Source of the DNA: Crystallibacter sulfonylureivorans_A
GTDB taxonomy: Bacteria > Actinomycetota > Actinomycetes > Actinomycetales > Micrococcaceae
Assembly (NCBI RefSeq): GCF_047607445.1
Contig: NZ_JBLKRT010000004.1
Location: 62,001-126,000 of the forward strand
Direction: 5' to 3'
DNA length: 64,000 nucleotides
In this document: piece after piece, positions 1-8,424 of the stretch
Layout of the letters: each line of letters opens with the position of its first letter
Position numbering within the stretch: the stretch's first letter is position 1
Position numbers and translations under genes: made by a program
The notes under the pieces: model-generated
The model's input: the letters and a program-made list of their open reading frames with translations, nothing else
Database searches by the model: none
What the model was told of the DNA's origin: nothing

Positions 1-23
1 GGTAACTGTTCGTCACGGCGCAT
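1..23 (-). CDS. Start of an unidentified gene running off the left edge
   Basis: On the minus strand an ATG at 23 is preceded by AAGGA about eight bases upstream and opens a frame reading MRRDEQL before the window ends. Only seven codons are visible, so no function can be given. If real, this gene would be divergent from the catabolic operon starting at 333 and share its control region. Confidence 0.3.
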
Positions 24-246
24 GCTGATGTCCTTCCTGTCGATTCTGAATTCGGCGGTTCGTGTTTGGACACAGCCGGCGTGCCGAGCTTGGTCTTCGC
101 GCTGGTAGCGGATCCGTCCTAGATGGGATCCAACGGACCGCAACCGGATCTGCCCGCGGAGCGTGCTCGACGGCCCAAGAGGGGATAGAACGCCCCTCTC
201 CGTCCGAGATGTCGGCATTCCTGTTGTTTAGGCGGAGTCGCTCTTT

Positions 247-275
247 TTGAGTTATTGTATTACGAACTTACAAAG
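247..275 (+). promoter_or_regulatory. Promoter with embedded GntR-type operator
   Basis: A possible -35 (TTGAGT, 247-252) and -10 (TACAAA, 269-274) are 16 bases apart. Between them lies TTGTATTACGA (255-265), which fits the TNGTNNNACNA pattern known for FCD-type GntR operators and resembles sites in front of six other units of this island. A repressor bound here would block RNA polymerase. Nothing else recognisable was seen in 24-332. Confidence 0.55.
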
Positions 276-332
276 TAATGGATGAGGTTGGTCATTTCCA
301 GCTGTCATGGCAAGACGCGTCAAGGAGTAATC

Positions 333-1175
333 GTGAACACGGACAGGGACGCGGAGTATGAAGTCGTCATAGTCCGCTACGCCTCACGGCAGACAATGCG
401 CAGCCAGGTCTACCTGAACTACCACCTGTATGGGGAGCCGGACGGCCCGATCGGAATGGACTACTACTTCTGGGTCATCCGCAATAGCCACCGCACCTAT
501 GTCGTGGATACCGGCTACAGCACGCTCGGCGGGAATAACCGGAACCGCGGCCACCTGATCCATCCCGGCGAAGCGCTGCGGAAGCTCGGCGTCGACCCGG
601 ACGAGGCGACGCTGATCCTGACCCACGCGCACTACGACCACGCCGGCAATGTGGACCTGTTCCCAAACTCGACGGTGATCGTGCCCAAGACGGAGTTCGA
701 TTTCTGGACAGGGCCCTATGCGCGGCGGCTGCAGTACCGCCACTCGGTCGAGGGCAGCGAGATCGACCACCTGCGCACCGTCTACGAACAGGGACGGATG
801 CAGTTCCACGCCGGGCAGGAATTGCTTGCTCCGGGCATCGAGATGATTCAGCTGGGCGGCCACTCCCCCGGGCAGGCCATCCTGACGGTCAAGACCAGCG
901 CCGGCACAGTGCTGCTGGCCTCCGACGCCACCCACTACTACGAGGAGCTGGACCGAGACATGCCCTTCCTGGTGGTCGCTGACTTAGAGGCCATGTACGC
1001 CGGCTTCGACGAAATGAAGCGCCTGATGGCCGAGCGCGGCGCCATCCTTGTCCCCGGGCATGACCCGGAGGTCCTGGGCCGGCACGAACAGTACGAAGGC
1101 GAGCTCGCGAGCTTCGCCGCCTCGATCGGCCGTCTGCCGCAGCCCACAGCAACAACGGAAAAGGAACTCGTATGA
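333..1175 (+). CDS. MBL-fold metallohydrolase (lactonase-like)
   Basis: This is a 280-residue metallo-beta-lactamase-fold hydrolase of the type that includes N-acyl-homoserine lactonases. The dinuclear zinc motif HAHYDH is at residues 98-103. Further candidate metal ligands are in GGHSPGQ, ASDATH and VPGHDP. The GTG start at 333 is chosen because AAGGAG stands five bases before it; a frame open from 282 has no such site. It is the first gene of a tightly packed run, overlapping the next by ATGA. In this context it more likely opens a lactone or ester intermediate than quenches signals, but that is inference. Confidence 0.8.
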   Translation: MNTDRDAEYEVVIVRYASRQTMRSQVYLNYHLYGEPDGPIGMDYYFWVIRNSHRTYVVDTGYSTLGGNNRNRGHLIHPGEALRKLGVDPDEATLILTHAHYDHAGNVDLFPNSTVIVPKTEFDFWTGPYARRLQYRHSVEGSEIDHLRTVYEQGRMQFHAGQELLAPGIEMIQLGGHSPGQAILTVKTSAGTVLLASDATHYYEELDRDMPFLVVADLEAMYAGFDEMKRLMAERGAILVPGHDPEVLGRHEQYEGELASFAASIGRLPQPTATTEKELV

Positions 1176-2146
1176 CCCCCGCGCTGAGTGACGACAGTCC
1201 AGCCCTGCCGCTGGATGGATTCAGGACCGGCTTTATCGGCCTAGGGAATATGGGCGGACGCATGGCTCGCTGTCTGGTAAATGCCGGCCAGCCGGTGCTC
1301 GGCTATGACACCCGTCCCGAAAGCATCGAGGCGGCCGGCGCCACCTCGGCCTCGTCCGTGGCCGAGGTGGTAACCTCCTCCGACATCGTCCTGCTGTCCC
1401 TGCCAGAGAGCAGGATCGTGGAGGCCGTGGTGCTCGGCGAGGACGGCGTGCTGGCCCATGCCCGGCCCGGCCAGGTCCTGGTGGATCTGAGCACCTCCGC
1501 CCCCTCCTCAACCATCCGGCTGCATGCGCAGCTGCTGGAAAAGGGCATGACCCTGATCGACGCCGGCATCTCCGGGGGCGCGGCCGCGGCCGAGAAGGGC
1601 GCGCTAACCCTGATGACCGGCGGTGATATCCAGGTATTAGAGCGCATCCGCCCGGTGCTGGACGCGTTCGCCGCGCATATCTTCCACTGCGGCGCCGTCG
1701 GCGCCGGCCACACCGCCAAGCTGCTGAACAACTTCCTGAACGCAATTGCGCTCTCGGCGACTGCCGAAGTGATGGTCGCCGGCCGTAAGGCAGGCCTGAA
1801 CTTGGAAGTCCTGCTCGAGGTGCTCAACAACAGCTCGGGGGTTAACTTCGCGACCTTAAACCGGTTCCCAAAGATCATCCACGGCGACTACCTCAAGGGT
1901 GGACTGACCAACTCGCTGATGATGAAGGACGTGTTGGCCTACGTGGACCTGCTGTCCGGCCTGGGCGTGGCAAGCCCCAACTCCTCCGCTCCGCTGGCAT
2001 CCTTCGGACTGGCGCAGCAGATGGGCTATTCCGACCAGATCAGTAACACCGTCGTCGACGCCATCGGCGACGTCTCCGGCGGTGTCCGCCTCCATAACAG
2101 CACCTCGGGCACCGACACCTCCACTGCAGGAAAGGACAGGGCATGA
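1172..2146 (+). CDS. NAD(P)-dependent 3-hydroxyisobutyrate dehydrogenase family oxidoreductase
   Basis: A beta-hydroxyacid dehydrogenase of 324 residues. The Rossmann motif GLGNMG is at 23-28, the substrate-binding DAGISGG at 130-136 (usual form DAPVSGG), and the predicted catalytic lysine is Lys183 in AGHTAKLLNN. The family reversibly oxidises beta-hydroxy acids such as 3-hydroxyisobutyrate or tartronate semialdehyde reduction products. The start codon overlaps the preceding stop (ATGA), indicating translational coupling. A second member of the family lies at 2941, and the two bracket a cupin and a PcaC-like gene. The true substrate cannot be assigned. Confidence 0.85.
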   Translation: MTPALSDDSPALPLDGFRTGFIGLGNMGGRMARCLVNAGQPVLGYDTRPESIEAAGATSASSVAEVVTSSDIVLLSLPESRIVEAVVLGEDGVLAHARPGQVLVDLSTSAPSSTIRLHAQLLEKGMTLIDAGISGGAAAAEKGALTLMTGGDIQVLERIRPVLDAFAAHIFHCGAVGAGHTAKLLNNFLNAIALSATAEVMVAGRKAGLNLEVLLEVLNNSSGVNFATLNRFPKIIHGDYLKGGLTNSLMMKDVLAYVDLLSGLGVASPNSSAPLASFGLAQQMGYSDQISNTVVDAIGDVSGGVRLHNSTSGTDTSTAGKDRA

Positions 2147-2544
2147 AACTCATCCACGGCACCGAACAGGCCGGCACCGCTGGCAAGACCGGCTCACAGT
2201 TCACCGGAATGGTCTACAACTACCTGACCCTGCCCTCCACCGACGGTGTCACCATCAACACCGTCAATTTTTCGCCCGGCGCCCGGACCTACTGGCACCG
2301 GCACGAACACGGCCAGATCCTCCAGGTCCTCGCCGGCGAAGGCCTCGTCTGCACCGAGGCCGACGGTGTGCGGGTGCTGCACACCGGTGACACCGTCTGG
2401 TGCCCGCCGGGAGAACGGCACTGGCACGGAGCCGCCGCCGGCGCCTTCATGACACACACAGCCGTCTCTCTGGGCCGGACCGATTGGGCCGAAGAAGTCA
2501 GCGATGAACAATACGGCGACGCATCCGCGGCGCAGGAAGGCTAG
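2143..2544 (+). CDS. Single-domain cupin protein
   Basis: This 133-residue protein has the two cupin motifs: HRHEHGQILQVLAGEG and, downstream, PPGERHWHGA, which supply the usual histidine and glutamate metal ligands. Small cupins of this type often accompany carboxymuconolactone-decarboxylase-fold proteins, as here (next gene). The ATG overlaps the preceding stop by ATGA. A role as a metal-dependent isomerase, decarboxylase or stabilising partner is possible. No specific reaction is claimed. Confidence 0.8.
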   Translation: MKLIHGTEQAGTAGKTGSQFTGMVYNYLTLPSTDGVTINTVNFSPGARTYWHRHEHGQILQVLAGEGLVCTEADGVRVLHTGDTVWCPPGERHWHGAAAGAFMTHTAVSLGRTDWAEEVSDEQYGDASAAQEG

Positions 2545-2549
2545 TAACA

Positions 2550-2948
2550 ATGACCAGCGACAAGACTCACCGCCAGAGTTACGAGGACGGGCTTGCCGCC
2601 CGGCGGGAGGTGCTCGGCAACGCCCACGTGGACAAGTCCCTGAGCCAGGTCAGCGAATTCGCCCGCCCCGTGCAGGAACTGGTCACCGAGTACTGCTGGG
2701 GCGAAATTTGGACCCGACCGGGCCTGACCCGGGCCACCCGCAGCATGCTCAACCTGGCCATGCTCACCGCCCTGAACCGCAGCCACGAACTGGCCGTCCA
2801 CGTCCGCGGCGCCCTCACCAACGGGGTCACCGAGGAAGAGATCCAGGAGGTGCTGCTCCAGACGGCCATCTACGTCGGCGTGCCTGCAGCGCTGGAATCC
2901 TTCCGCGTGGCCGAGCAGGTCATCAAGGAGTTCAAGGGCCATGAATAA
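2550..2948 (+). CDS. Carboxymuconolactone decarboxylase family protein (PcaC-like)
   Basis: The length (132 residues) and layout match 4-carboxymuconolactone decarboxylase (PcaC). A helical core contains RSHELAVHVRGALTNG and the typical turn GVTEEEIQEVLLQ. There is no CxxC, so it is not a peroxidase-type AhpD. A true PcaC acts in the protocatechuate branch of the beta-ketoadipate pathway, but no pcaB or pcaD is visible here, so it may act on a related lactone. The gene overlaps the next one (ATG at 2941). Confidence 0.8.
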   Translation: MTSDKTHRQSYEDGLAARREVLGNAHVDKSLSQVSEFARPVQELVTEYCWGEIWTRPGLTRATRSMLNLAMLTALNRSHELAVHVRGALTNGVTEEEIQEVLLQTAIYVGVPAALESFRVAEQVIKEFKGHE

Positions 2949-3852
2949 CCCCGGCTGCGGCCTGCCTTCCGTCGGCTTCATCGGTCTGGGCAATATGGGC
3001 TCTCCCATGTCCGCACGGCTGGCTGCCGCGGGCTATCGAGTCACCGGCTTTGACCTGGACCCCGGCGCGCGGGCCAGGCTGGCTGATGCCGGCGGAACCG
3101 CCGTCGAAAGCGCCGCCGACGCCACCCTCGGCGCCGACGTCGTCATCCTGATGCTGCCCAACTCCGCCGTCGTCGAGGCCGTCCTGGCTGAGCCGGAAAT
3201 GAAGCAGGCGTTGGCGCCTGGCACCACCATCGTGGACATGAGCTCCTCGGATCCGTTGTCCACCCGCAGGCTGGCCGGCGAACTCGCCGCGGTGTCCGTG
3301 ATTCTGGTCGATGCGCCGGTGTCAGGCGGAGTCAAGGGGGCCCAAACTGGCAAGCTGACCATCATGGCCGGGGGTCCGGAGTCGGCGGTGGCGCAGATCG
3401 GTCCGTTGCTGGCACACCTTGGTAGGGCCCGCCGCGCCGGCGAAGTGGGCGCCGGGCACGCGCTCAAGGCCATCAACAACCTGCTCTCGGCCACACACCT
3501 CCTGGCCACGGCGGAAGGTGTCCTAGCCGGCGAGCGCTTCGGCCTGGAGCCGGGGTTGATGGTCGAGCTAATCAATAGCTCCAGTGGCCGCAGCGGCTCT
3601 ACGGACAACAAGTACCCCAACTTCATTCTCCCGGAGACCTTCGATTCCGGGTTCGGCCTGCGTCTGATGCTCAAGGACATGAAGATTGCCACGGACTTGG
3701 CTCGGCAGTTGGGCTTCTCCAGCAGGCTGGGCGAGCAGGCGGTGGCCCTCTGGGAGCAGGCGGCCCAGGATCTACCGCCCGCTGCAGACCACACCGAAAT
3801 CGCCCGCTGGACCGCCGCAGCCGCCCGGGCCGGCCAGGAACAAGGAGAATAA
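2941..3852 (+). CDS. Second 3-hydroxyisobutyrate dehydrogenase family oxidoreductase
   Basis: A 303-residue relative of the gene at 1172. It has GLGNMG at 15-20, a canonical DAPVSGG at 124-130, and catalytic lysine Lys176 in AGHALKAINN. The two paralogues are clearly divergent in sequence, suggesting different substrates or two enantiomers of one hydroxy acid rather than a recent duplication. It overlaps the PcaC-like gene by eight bases and is followed two bases later by the tandem CMD protein, so the whole block appears to be one transcript. Confidence 0.85.
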   Translation: MNNPGCGLPSVGFIGLGNMGSPMSARLAAAGYRVTGFDLDPGARARLADAGGTAVESAADATLGADVVILMLPNSAVVEAVLAEPEMKQALAPGTTIVDMSSSDPLSTRRLAGELAAVSVILVDAPVSGGVKGAQTGKLTIMAGGPESAVAQIGPLLAHLGRARRAGEVGAGHALKAINNLLSATHLLATAEGVLAGERFGLEPGLMVELINSSSGRSGSTDNKYPNFILPETFDSGFGLRLMLKDMKIATDLARQLGFSSRLGEQAVALWEQAAQDLPPAADHTEIARWTAAAARAGQEQGE

Positions 3853-3854
3853 CC

Positions 3855-4649
3855 ATGAGCCTCAATGCAGAGAAGCAACGCATCAAGGACGAGATCATCG
3901 CCATCCATGGCAGCTGGGACGAGTCCTGGCAGTCCATCTTGGAGCTGCGGTCGGGATTCCTGGCGGCCTACGCGAAGTTCGCTGCCGTTCCGTGGAAGAA
4001 GAACCACCTTGATGCCAAGACCAGGGAGTTAATCTACCTGGCCGTCGATGCCGCGGCGACGCACATGCACACCCCGGGCGTTCGCCAGCACATCCGCGCC
4101 GCGCTGGCCCACGGCGCCACCCCCGCCGAAATCATGGAGGTCATTGAGCTGACGAGCACGCTAGGAATCCATGCGATGAATATCGGTGTCCCGCTGCTGG
4201 TCGAGGTGCTCGAGGAAGCCGGTCTGCGCGATGGGCCCGAACCGCTGACGGAATACCAGGAGGAGCTCAAGGCCCGGTTCACCATGAACCGCGGCTACTG
4301 GCATTCGTTCTGGGACGAGATGCTGGAACTGGACCCGGAGATCTTCGAGGCCTATACGGATTTCTCCTCCGTGCCGTGGGAAACCGGCACCTTGGAGCCG
4401 AAGGTCAAGGAATTCATCTACGTCGCCTTCGACGCGGCCGCCACCCACCTGTATGTCAAGGGCTGGAAGCTGCACATGAAGAACGCGATCGGCTACGGCG
4501 CGACCAAGGAAGAGCTGCTTGAGGTCATGGAGATCGCCAGCGTCATGGGCATGCAGGCTGCCACGGCCGCCTTCCCGATCCTAGCCGAAGAGCTGGCCCG
4601 GGCCGGCAGTACCGCGGGTGCCGGCAGTGCACCCGAGCCAGTGCGCTAA
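3855..4649 (+). CDS. Tandem carboxymuconolactone-decarboxylase-fold protein
   Basis: The 264 residues contain two CMD units, each built around a similar helix pair: LIYLAVDAAATHMH with ALAHGATPAEIMEV in the first half, and FIYVAFDAAATHLY with AIGYGATKEELLEV in the second. Neither has the CxxC of AhpD peroxidases. The duplication is internal and old, because the halves now differ substantially. Together with the preceding PcaC-like and cupin genes it suggests decarboxylation or lactone chemistry. ATG at 3855 follows AAGGAG with short spacing. Confidence 0.8.
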   Translation: MSLNAEKQRIKDEIIAIHGSWDESWQSILELRSGFLAAYAKFAAVPWKKNHLDAKTRELIYLAVDAAATHMHTPGVRQHIRAALAHGATPAEIMEVIELTSTLGIHAMNIGVPLLVEVLEEAGLRDGPEPLTEYQEELKARFTMNRGYWHSFWDEMLELDPEIFEAYTDFSSVPWETGTLEPKVKEFIYVAFDAAATHLYVKGWKLHMKNAIGYGATKEELLEVMEIASVMGMQAATAAFPILAEELARAGSTAGAGSAPEPVR

Positions 4650-4675
4650 GGGCTCGGGCTGAGCACCGGGTAACC

Positions 4676-5413
4676 ATGCCGACACCTACCAATTCTCTGG
4701 CCGAGGCTTGGGACGCCAGTCCCGTCGGCCGGGTCGCCGCCCCCCTGCGCGAGCAGGTGACCGCCGCCCTGCGGGAGGCGATCCTTGACTTCCGGCTGAA
4801 ACCGGGCCGGCGGCTGGTGGAACGGGAACTGATCGAGCAGCTCGACGTCTCCCGCACCACGGTGCGGGAGGCACTGCGGGAGCTGACTGCCGAAGGACTG
4901 GTCACCATCGTGCCCCAGAGGGGCGCCATCGTCACCGCTCCGTCGTGGGATGACGCCAGGGATCTGTACGAGGTCCGGGCCGCTTTGGAATCCCGCCTCG
5001 TGGAACGGTTCGTGGAGCGGGCATCGAGATCGCAGGAGCTGGCCCTGGCGGCAGCCGTGGAAAGCTTCGCGGAGGCATCCACACGGGAGGCCGGGGTACA
5101 TGTCGCGCTAACCGCCAAGGACGTCTTCTACGAAGTGCTCCTCGCTGGCGCCGCCAGCCCTGCCCTCCAACAGCTCACCGAGAGCATCCAGGCCCGAGTG
5201 CGCGTCCTGCGGGCCACCTCGATGTCCATGCCTGGCCGCAGCAGCAAGGCTGTAGACGAACTGCGCGGCGTCCTCGCAGCCATCCAGTCTCGGGACGGGC
5301 AACAGGCGGCGGCCCTGTATGTGGAGCACGTGCGCCAAGCTGCTGAGACCGCATTGCAAAACATGCACGAATTCGACGACGGGCTTCAGCCCGGGAACGG
5401 CCAGGAATCATGA
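4676..5413 (+). CDS. GntR-family regulator, FCD subfamily (regulator 1)
   Basis: A winged helix spans roughly residues 20-85, including LREQVTAALREAILD, SRTTVREALRELTAEG and GAIVTAP, followed by an all-helical FCD ligand-binding domain. The 245-residue protein is strikingly similar over its first 100 residues to regulator 2 at 18625: nearly the same PVGRxAAPLREQV, DFRLKPG and VERELIEQL segments. Such regulators usually repress catabolic genes and release DNA when a pathway metabolite binds. Likely targets are the TTGTATGA-type sites described in this window. Confidence 0.9.
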   Translation: MPTPTNSLAEAWDASPVGRVAAPLREQVTAALREAILDFRLKPGRRLVERELIEQLDVSRTTVREALRELTAEGLVTIVPQRGAIVTAPSWDDARDLYEVRAALESRLVERFVERASRSQELALAAAVESFAEASTREAGVHVALTAKDVFYEVLLAGAASPALQQLTESIQARVRVLRATSMSMPGRSSKAVDELRGVLAAIQSRDGQQAAALYVEHVRQAAETALQNMHEFDDGLQPGNGQES

Positions 5414-5830
5414 CCGAGAGCCTCTACTCAAGGTCCGCCCTGTCCACGGGAATCGGAGCCGCGCCCACATCAAACGAACTGGTGGCGCGGGGATCGCGAC
5501 GCAGGGCCTCTACGGCGAGAAAAGCCATCAAGCGTTCGTTCGCGGAAGCCGGCCGATACAACATCCTGCTTCCGCTCGATACGGCGAGTTCGAATACGGG
5601 TTCGCCACGCTTTTGCGGGCCGGTGGAAATTTGGCAGGCGGTCCAACTAGCCGCCAAAGCCGTGGACCTAGCCTTCACCACCGCGGTTCGAGCGACCAGA
5701 CGCGGCCCACGACTGGAAATGCACCACCGGAACGTGTCCATGTACACGCACATCGCTGCGCGGTCGACGCCATCTACGCTTCCACGGCCCGCTTGATGCT
5801 GGACGAAGCGCCGGACAACCTAGGCGGTCG
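5410..5830 (+). pseudogene. Decayed remnant of an acyl-CoA-dehydrogenase-fold flavin monooxygenase
   Basis: Conceptual translation shows broken pieces of the intact monooxygenase encoded at 20249-21499. The frame starts MTESLYS and continues NELVARG and FAEAGRYNILLP (intact copy: MTTSLYT, DELVARA, FLEAGFYRILQP). It then shifts to RYGEFEYG (intact RRFGGLELG), loses the centre of the gene, and resumes with AVDLAFTTA and NVSMYTHIAA (intact AVELAFSTA, DVAMYKTHIAA). A further shift gives DAIYASTARLML. There are at least two frameshifts and one large internal deletion. It directly follows regulator 1, overlapping its stop by ATGA. Confidence 0.75.
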
Positions 5831-5890
5831 CGCACGCCCGCCACAGCAAACCCTGGACCCCAAGACCAGCTCAAGAAAGAGGAAACACCC

Positions 5891-6730
5891 ATGACACACG
5901 CCGGACTGAAGAACAAAGTCGCAATCGTCACCGGCGCCGCCGGCGGCATCGGGCGGGCCACCGTACAGCGGTTGGCCGAAGAAGGCCTCAAGGTGGTCGC
6001 CGTCGACCTGGACGTCGAAGCGGCCGAAAAGACCGCGGCGGAACTCCCCGGAGAGATCATCGGCGTCGGCGCCGACGTTGCCACAGAGACCGGCGTCGGA
6101 CACTACATGGAAGAAGCCCTGAAGGCCTACGGCCGGATTGACTTCCACCACTTGAACGCTGGGATCGCCGGATCGTTAGCCGACCTCGTCGACGTGTCCG
6201 TCGAGGAGTGGGACAAGGTCATGGCCGTCAACCTGCGCGGCCCCTTCCTTGGCGTCCGGGCTGCCTTCCGGCAGTACCTGAAGACTGGCACGACCGGTTC
6301 CATCGTCGTCACCGCTTCCATCGCCGGCCTTCGCGGCAGCAACGACCTGCTGGCCTACACCACTTCCAAACACGGCGTGATCGGTCTGGTTCATGGTGCT
6401 GCCGTCTACGGAGGACCGATCGGAGTCCGCGTGAACGGCATCGCCCCTGGCATCGTGCCCACCAGCATCTTCGGCGAGGCGGGCCGGGCAGATATGGTGC
6501 GCCGCGCCGGCACCTCGCCGCTGCGCCGGGCCGGAAGGCCCGAGGAGATCGCGGGCTCTGTGGCTTTCCTGTTCAGCGATGACGCCAGCTACATCACCGG
6601 CGAGATCCTCTCCATCGATGGCGGCGCCAATATCCAGAACACGAACCGCAACGCCGGCGGCGCCGGTCTATGGGATGTGGACATCACTGACGCGAAGATC
6701 CTAAAGCTGCACGGTGTTCCGTCCAGCTAG
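5891..6730 (+). CDS. SDR-family NAD(P)-dependent oxidoreductase
   Basis: A classical short-chain dehydrogenase of 279 residues. The cofactor motif TGAAGGIG is near residue 15, NAG is in LNAGIAG, catalytic Ser is in TASIAG, and YTTSK carries the Tyr/Lys pair. An acidic residue after the second beta strand (VAVDLD) favours NAD. AGAGG precedes the ATG at 5891. The length is slightly above the family norm because of a C-terminal extension ending LKLHGVPSS. It probably oxidises an alcohol in the island's pathway; the substrate is unknown. Confidence 0.85.
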   Translation: MTHAGLKNKVAIVTGAAGGIGRATVQRLAEEGLKVVAVDLDVEAAEKTAAELPGEIIGVGADVATETGVGHYMEEALKAYGRIDFHHLNAGIAGSLADLVDVSVEEWDKVMAVNLRGPFLGVRAAFRQYLKTGTTGSIVVTASIAGLRGSNDLLAYTTSKHGVIGLVHGAAVYGGPIGVRVNGIAPGIVPTSIFGEAGRADMVRRAGTSPLRRAGRPEEIAGSVAFLFSDDASYITGEILSIDGGANIQNTNRNAGGAGLWDVDITDAKILKLHGVPSS

Positions 6731-7171
6731 CCTTTACAAGGCCCCCGCTCTCGCGCCGATACAAGGAACCTGCCCGGATCGCTACCTCGACCGGGCTGCT
6801 GGCGAACGAAGCGCTCTCCCTCTCCGCCGAGGCCCTCTAGATCCTGCAGCAGATGGCCGATGGGACTGGCCCGGCCGATGGTGTATGCGCTCCGGACTGT
6901 GACGGCCGCTCCTGCAATCGAATCCCTCACCTTGGATCTGTCCTGCATCCAAAACCTGGGCAAGGGATCACGTTTTCCAGCTGGGAGTCCTTACGGATCA
7001 GAATTGCCCTGACCTGGCCCGATGCCCCTAGTTTCCGGCCAGGCGCAGCGGTGGCCCGCTTCATTAGAAGACGCCCGCCGAGATGCGGATGTCTCAAGTG
7101 ACCTTCGATGACAGAAGTATGATCGTATGACAGAATGACGAAAAGTGTCGTTCTAACAGTAAGGTGAACCC
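6731..7171. other. Intergenic region without recognisable gene
   Basis: About 440 bases between the SDR and the zinc dehydrogenase. Short open frames occur on both strands but show no family resemblance. Fragments such as LLANEALSLSAEAL, interrupted by a stop, hint at another decayed gene that could not be identified. The 3' end carries the operator at 7123 and, presumably, the promoter of the gene at 7172. Confidence 0.5.
7123..7133 (+). promoter_or_regulatory. Putative GntR/FCD operator upstream of zinc dehydrogenase 1
   Basis: TCGTATGACAG differs from TNGTNNNACNA only in its last base and shares the GTATGA core with other sites in the island. It lies 38 bases before the ATG at 7172. A second, overlapping GTATGATCG half-site precedes it, so more than one dimer could bind. 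Confidence 0.45.
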
Positions 7172-8257
7172 ATGCGTGCCGCAGTGCTCCGCGAATTCAA
7201 CATCCCGATTACGGTGGAAGACGTCGATCTCTTGGACCTGGACCCGCACCGTGTCCTGGTGCAGACCAAGGCGAGCCCCTTCTGCTCCACGGACGTGACC
7301 AGCTTTCATGGCAACCTCGGTAAGGTCCCGCCGACCATCCTTGGCCACGCGTCCACCGGTGAAGTCATCGAAGTGGGCACCCAAGTCGAGGGGATCAGGC
7401 CGGGGCAGCGGGTAATCATTCCCGGAACCCCCGAATGCGGCAACTGCTACTACTGCGGCATCGGCCGCCCCGACCAGTGCTCGGAGCTGTTCGATATCGG
7501 CGGCATCTACCCCGACATCGCGAGAACGGCCGAGGGGCTACCAGTCTCCGCCGCCGGCTGTGTCGGCGGATACGCGGAAATCATGAACGTCTCGAAGAAT
7601 CAGGTGTTCCCCGTGGAGACGGACTTGCCCTATGATGTCCTGTCCCTGCTAGGTTGCGGCATTACGACGGGGGTTGGCGCGGTATTCAATGTCGCCAAGG
7701 TCCAGCCGGGTGATTCAGTGGCCGTGGTCGGTTGCGGACACCTCGGCCTGTGGGTTGTACAGGCAGCCAGACTGGCCGGAGCGGGCCGGATTATCGCCCT
7801 CGAACCCCACGCCGGGCGCCGCAGCCTCGCCGGGGAGCTCGGAGCGACTGATCTCGTCGATCCGTCAGTTCAGGACGCCGCGGACGCGGTGAAGTCCTTG
7901 ACCGCGGGTCGGGGTGCGGACATCGTAATTGAAGCCGCGGGCTCTCCGGATGCCCAGCGCCTGGCTCTGGAGGTCTCCCGGCGCGCTGGGACCGTGGTCT
8001 TTAGCGGCTTGGACCAGGCCGGCGCCGAAGTAAAACTGCCGCAGATCCCGCTAGCAGTGCAGAGCAGACAGCTTTTGAGCACGCAGAACGGCAACGTCCG
8101 GATGCGGCGCGACCTGCCGCGCTACATCTGCCTGCTTGAACGCGGGATGTTGGACGCCAAGCCGATAATTACGTCCCGTTACTCGCTGGATGACATCAAC
8201 CTCGCACTGAAGAAATCGGAAAACCTGGACGACTTGTCCGGCATCTTCGTCTTCTAG
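7172..8257 (+). CDS. Zinc-dependent alcohol dehydrogenase family protein (1)
   Basis: A medium-chain dehydrogenase of 361 residues. The catalytic-zinc region includes Cys in PFCSTD and His in LGHASTGEV. The structural-zinc loop CGNCYYCGIGRPDQC has four cysteines. The NAD-binding motif is VGCGHLG. The usual GHExxG motif reads GHASTG, so the glutamate normally next to the histidine is missing; the paralogue at 12070 shows GHTAVG. AAGGTG precedes the ATG. A promoter and operator of its own indicate a separate transcription unit from the SDR. Confidence 0.85.
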   Translation: MRAAVLREFNIPITVEDVDLLDLDPHRVLVQTKASPFCSTDVTSFHGNLGKVPPTILGHASTGEVIEVGTQVEGIRPGQRVIIPGTPECGNCYYCGIGRPDQCSELFDIGGIYPDIARTAEGLPVSAAGCVGGYAEIMNVSKNQVFPVETDLPYDVLSLLGCGITTGVGAVFNVAKVQPGDSVAVVGCGHLGLWVVQAARLAGAGRIIALEPHAGRRSLAGELGATDLVDPSVQDAADAVKSLTAGRGADIVIEAAGSPDAQRLALEVSRRAGTVVFSGLDQAGAEVKLPQIPLAVQSRQLLSTQNGNVRMRRDLPRYICLLERGMLDAKPIITSRYSLDDINLALKKSENLDDLSGIFVF

Positions 8258-8376
8258 CCCCACTGCGCCGCCGCGGCCCCGGCAAGCCCGTCCTCGCCGA
8301 GCCTCCGACAGGGACTATGCGGCGACCAAAACGATAACTGTGATCTCTTCCACATTCGTTACCCATATGCGTATGA

Positions 8377-8387
8377 TCGTCGTACAA
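8377..8387 (+). promoter_or_regulatory. Putative GntR/FCD operator upstream of the ABC importer
   Basis: TCGTCGTACAA matches TNGTNNNACNA completely and is flanked by GTATGA (8371-8376), the core found at other sites. It lies 38 bases before the ATG of the substrate-binding protein, where it could control the whole importer operon. Confidence 0.45.
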
Positions 8388-8424
8388 AATGATCGGCTGT
8401 TGATTCTCATTGGAGAGGAACCCC

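Noticed and set aside
62..250. Open frame of 62 codons near the left edge
   Set aside because: No ribosome site and no family features; it overlaps the promoter and operator of the operon at 333.
333..1175. Quorum-quenching N-acyl-homoserine lactonase as the role of the first gene
   Set aside because: The fold and HxHxDH motif fit, but the operon context is catabolic and no signalling genes are near; a specific AHL role is unsupported.
2550..4649. A complete protocatechuate (pca) pathway
   Set aside because: CMD-fold proteins resemble PcaC, but pcaG/H, pcaB, pcaD and pcaI/J were not found in the window.
8410..8424. TTG 8410 as start of the binding lipoprotein
   Set aside because: The TTG overlaps the GGAGAGG ribosome site itself, which fits ATG 8425.
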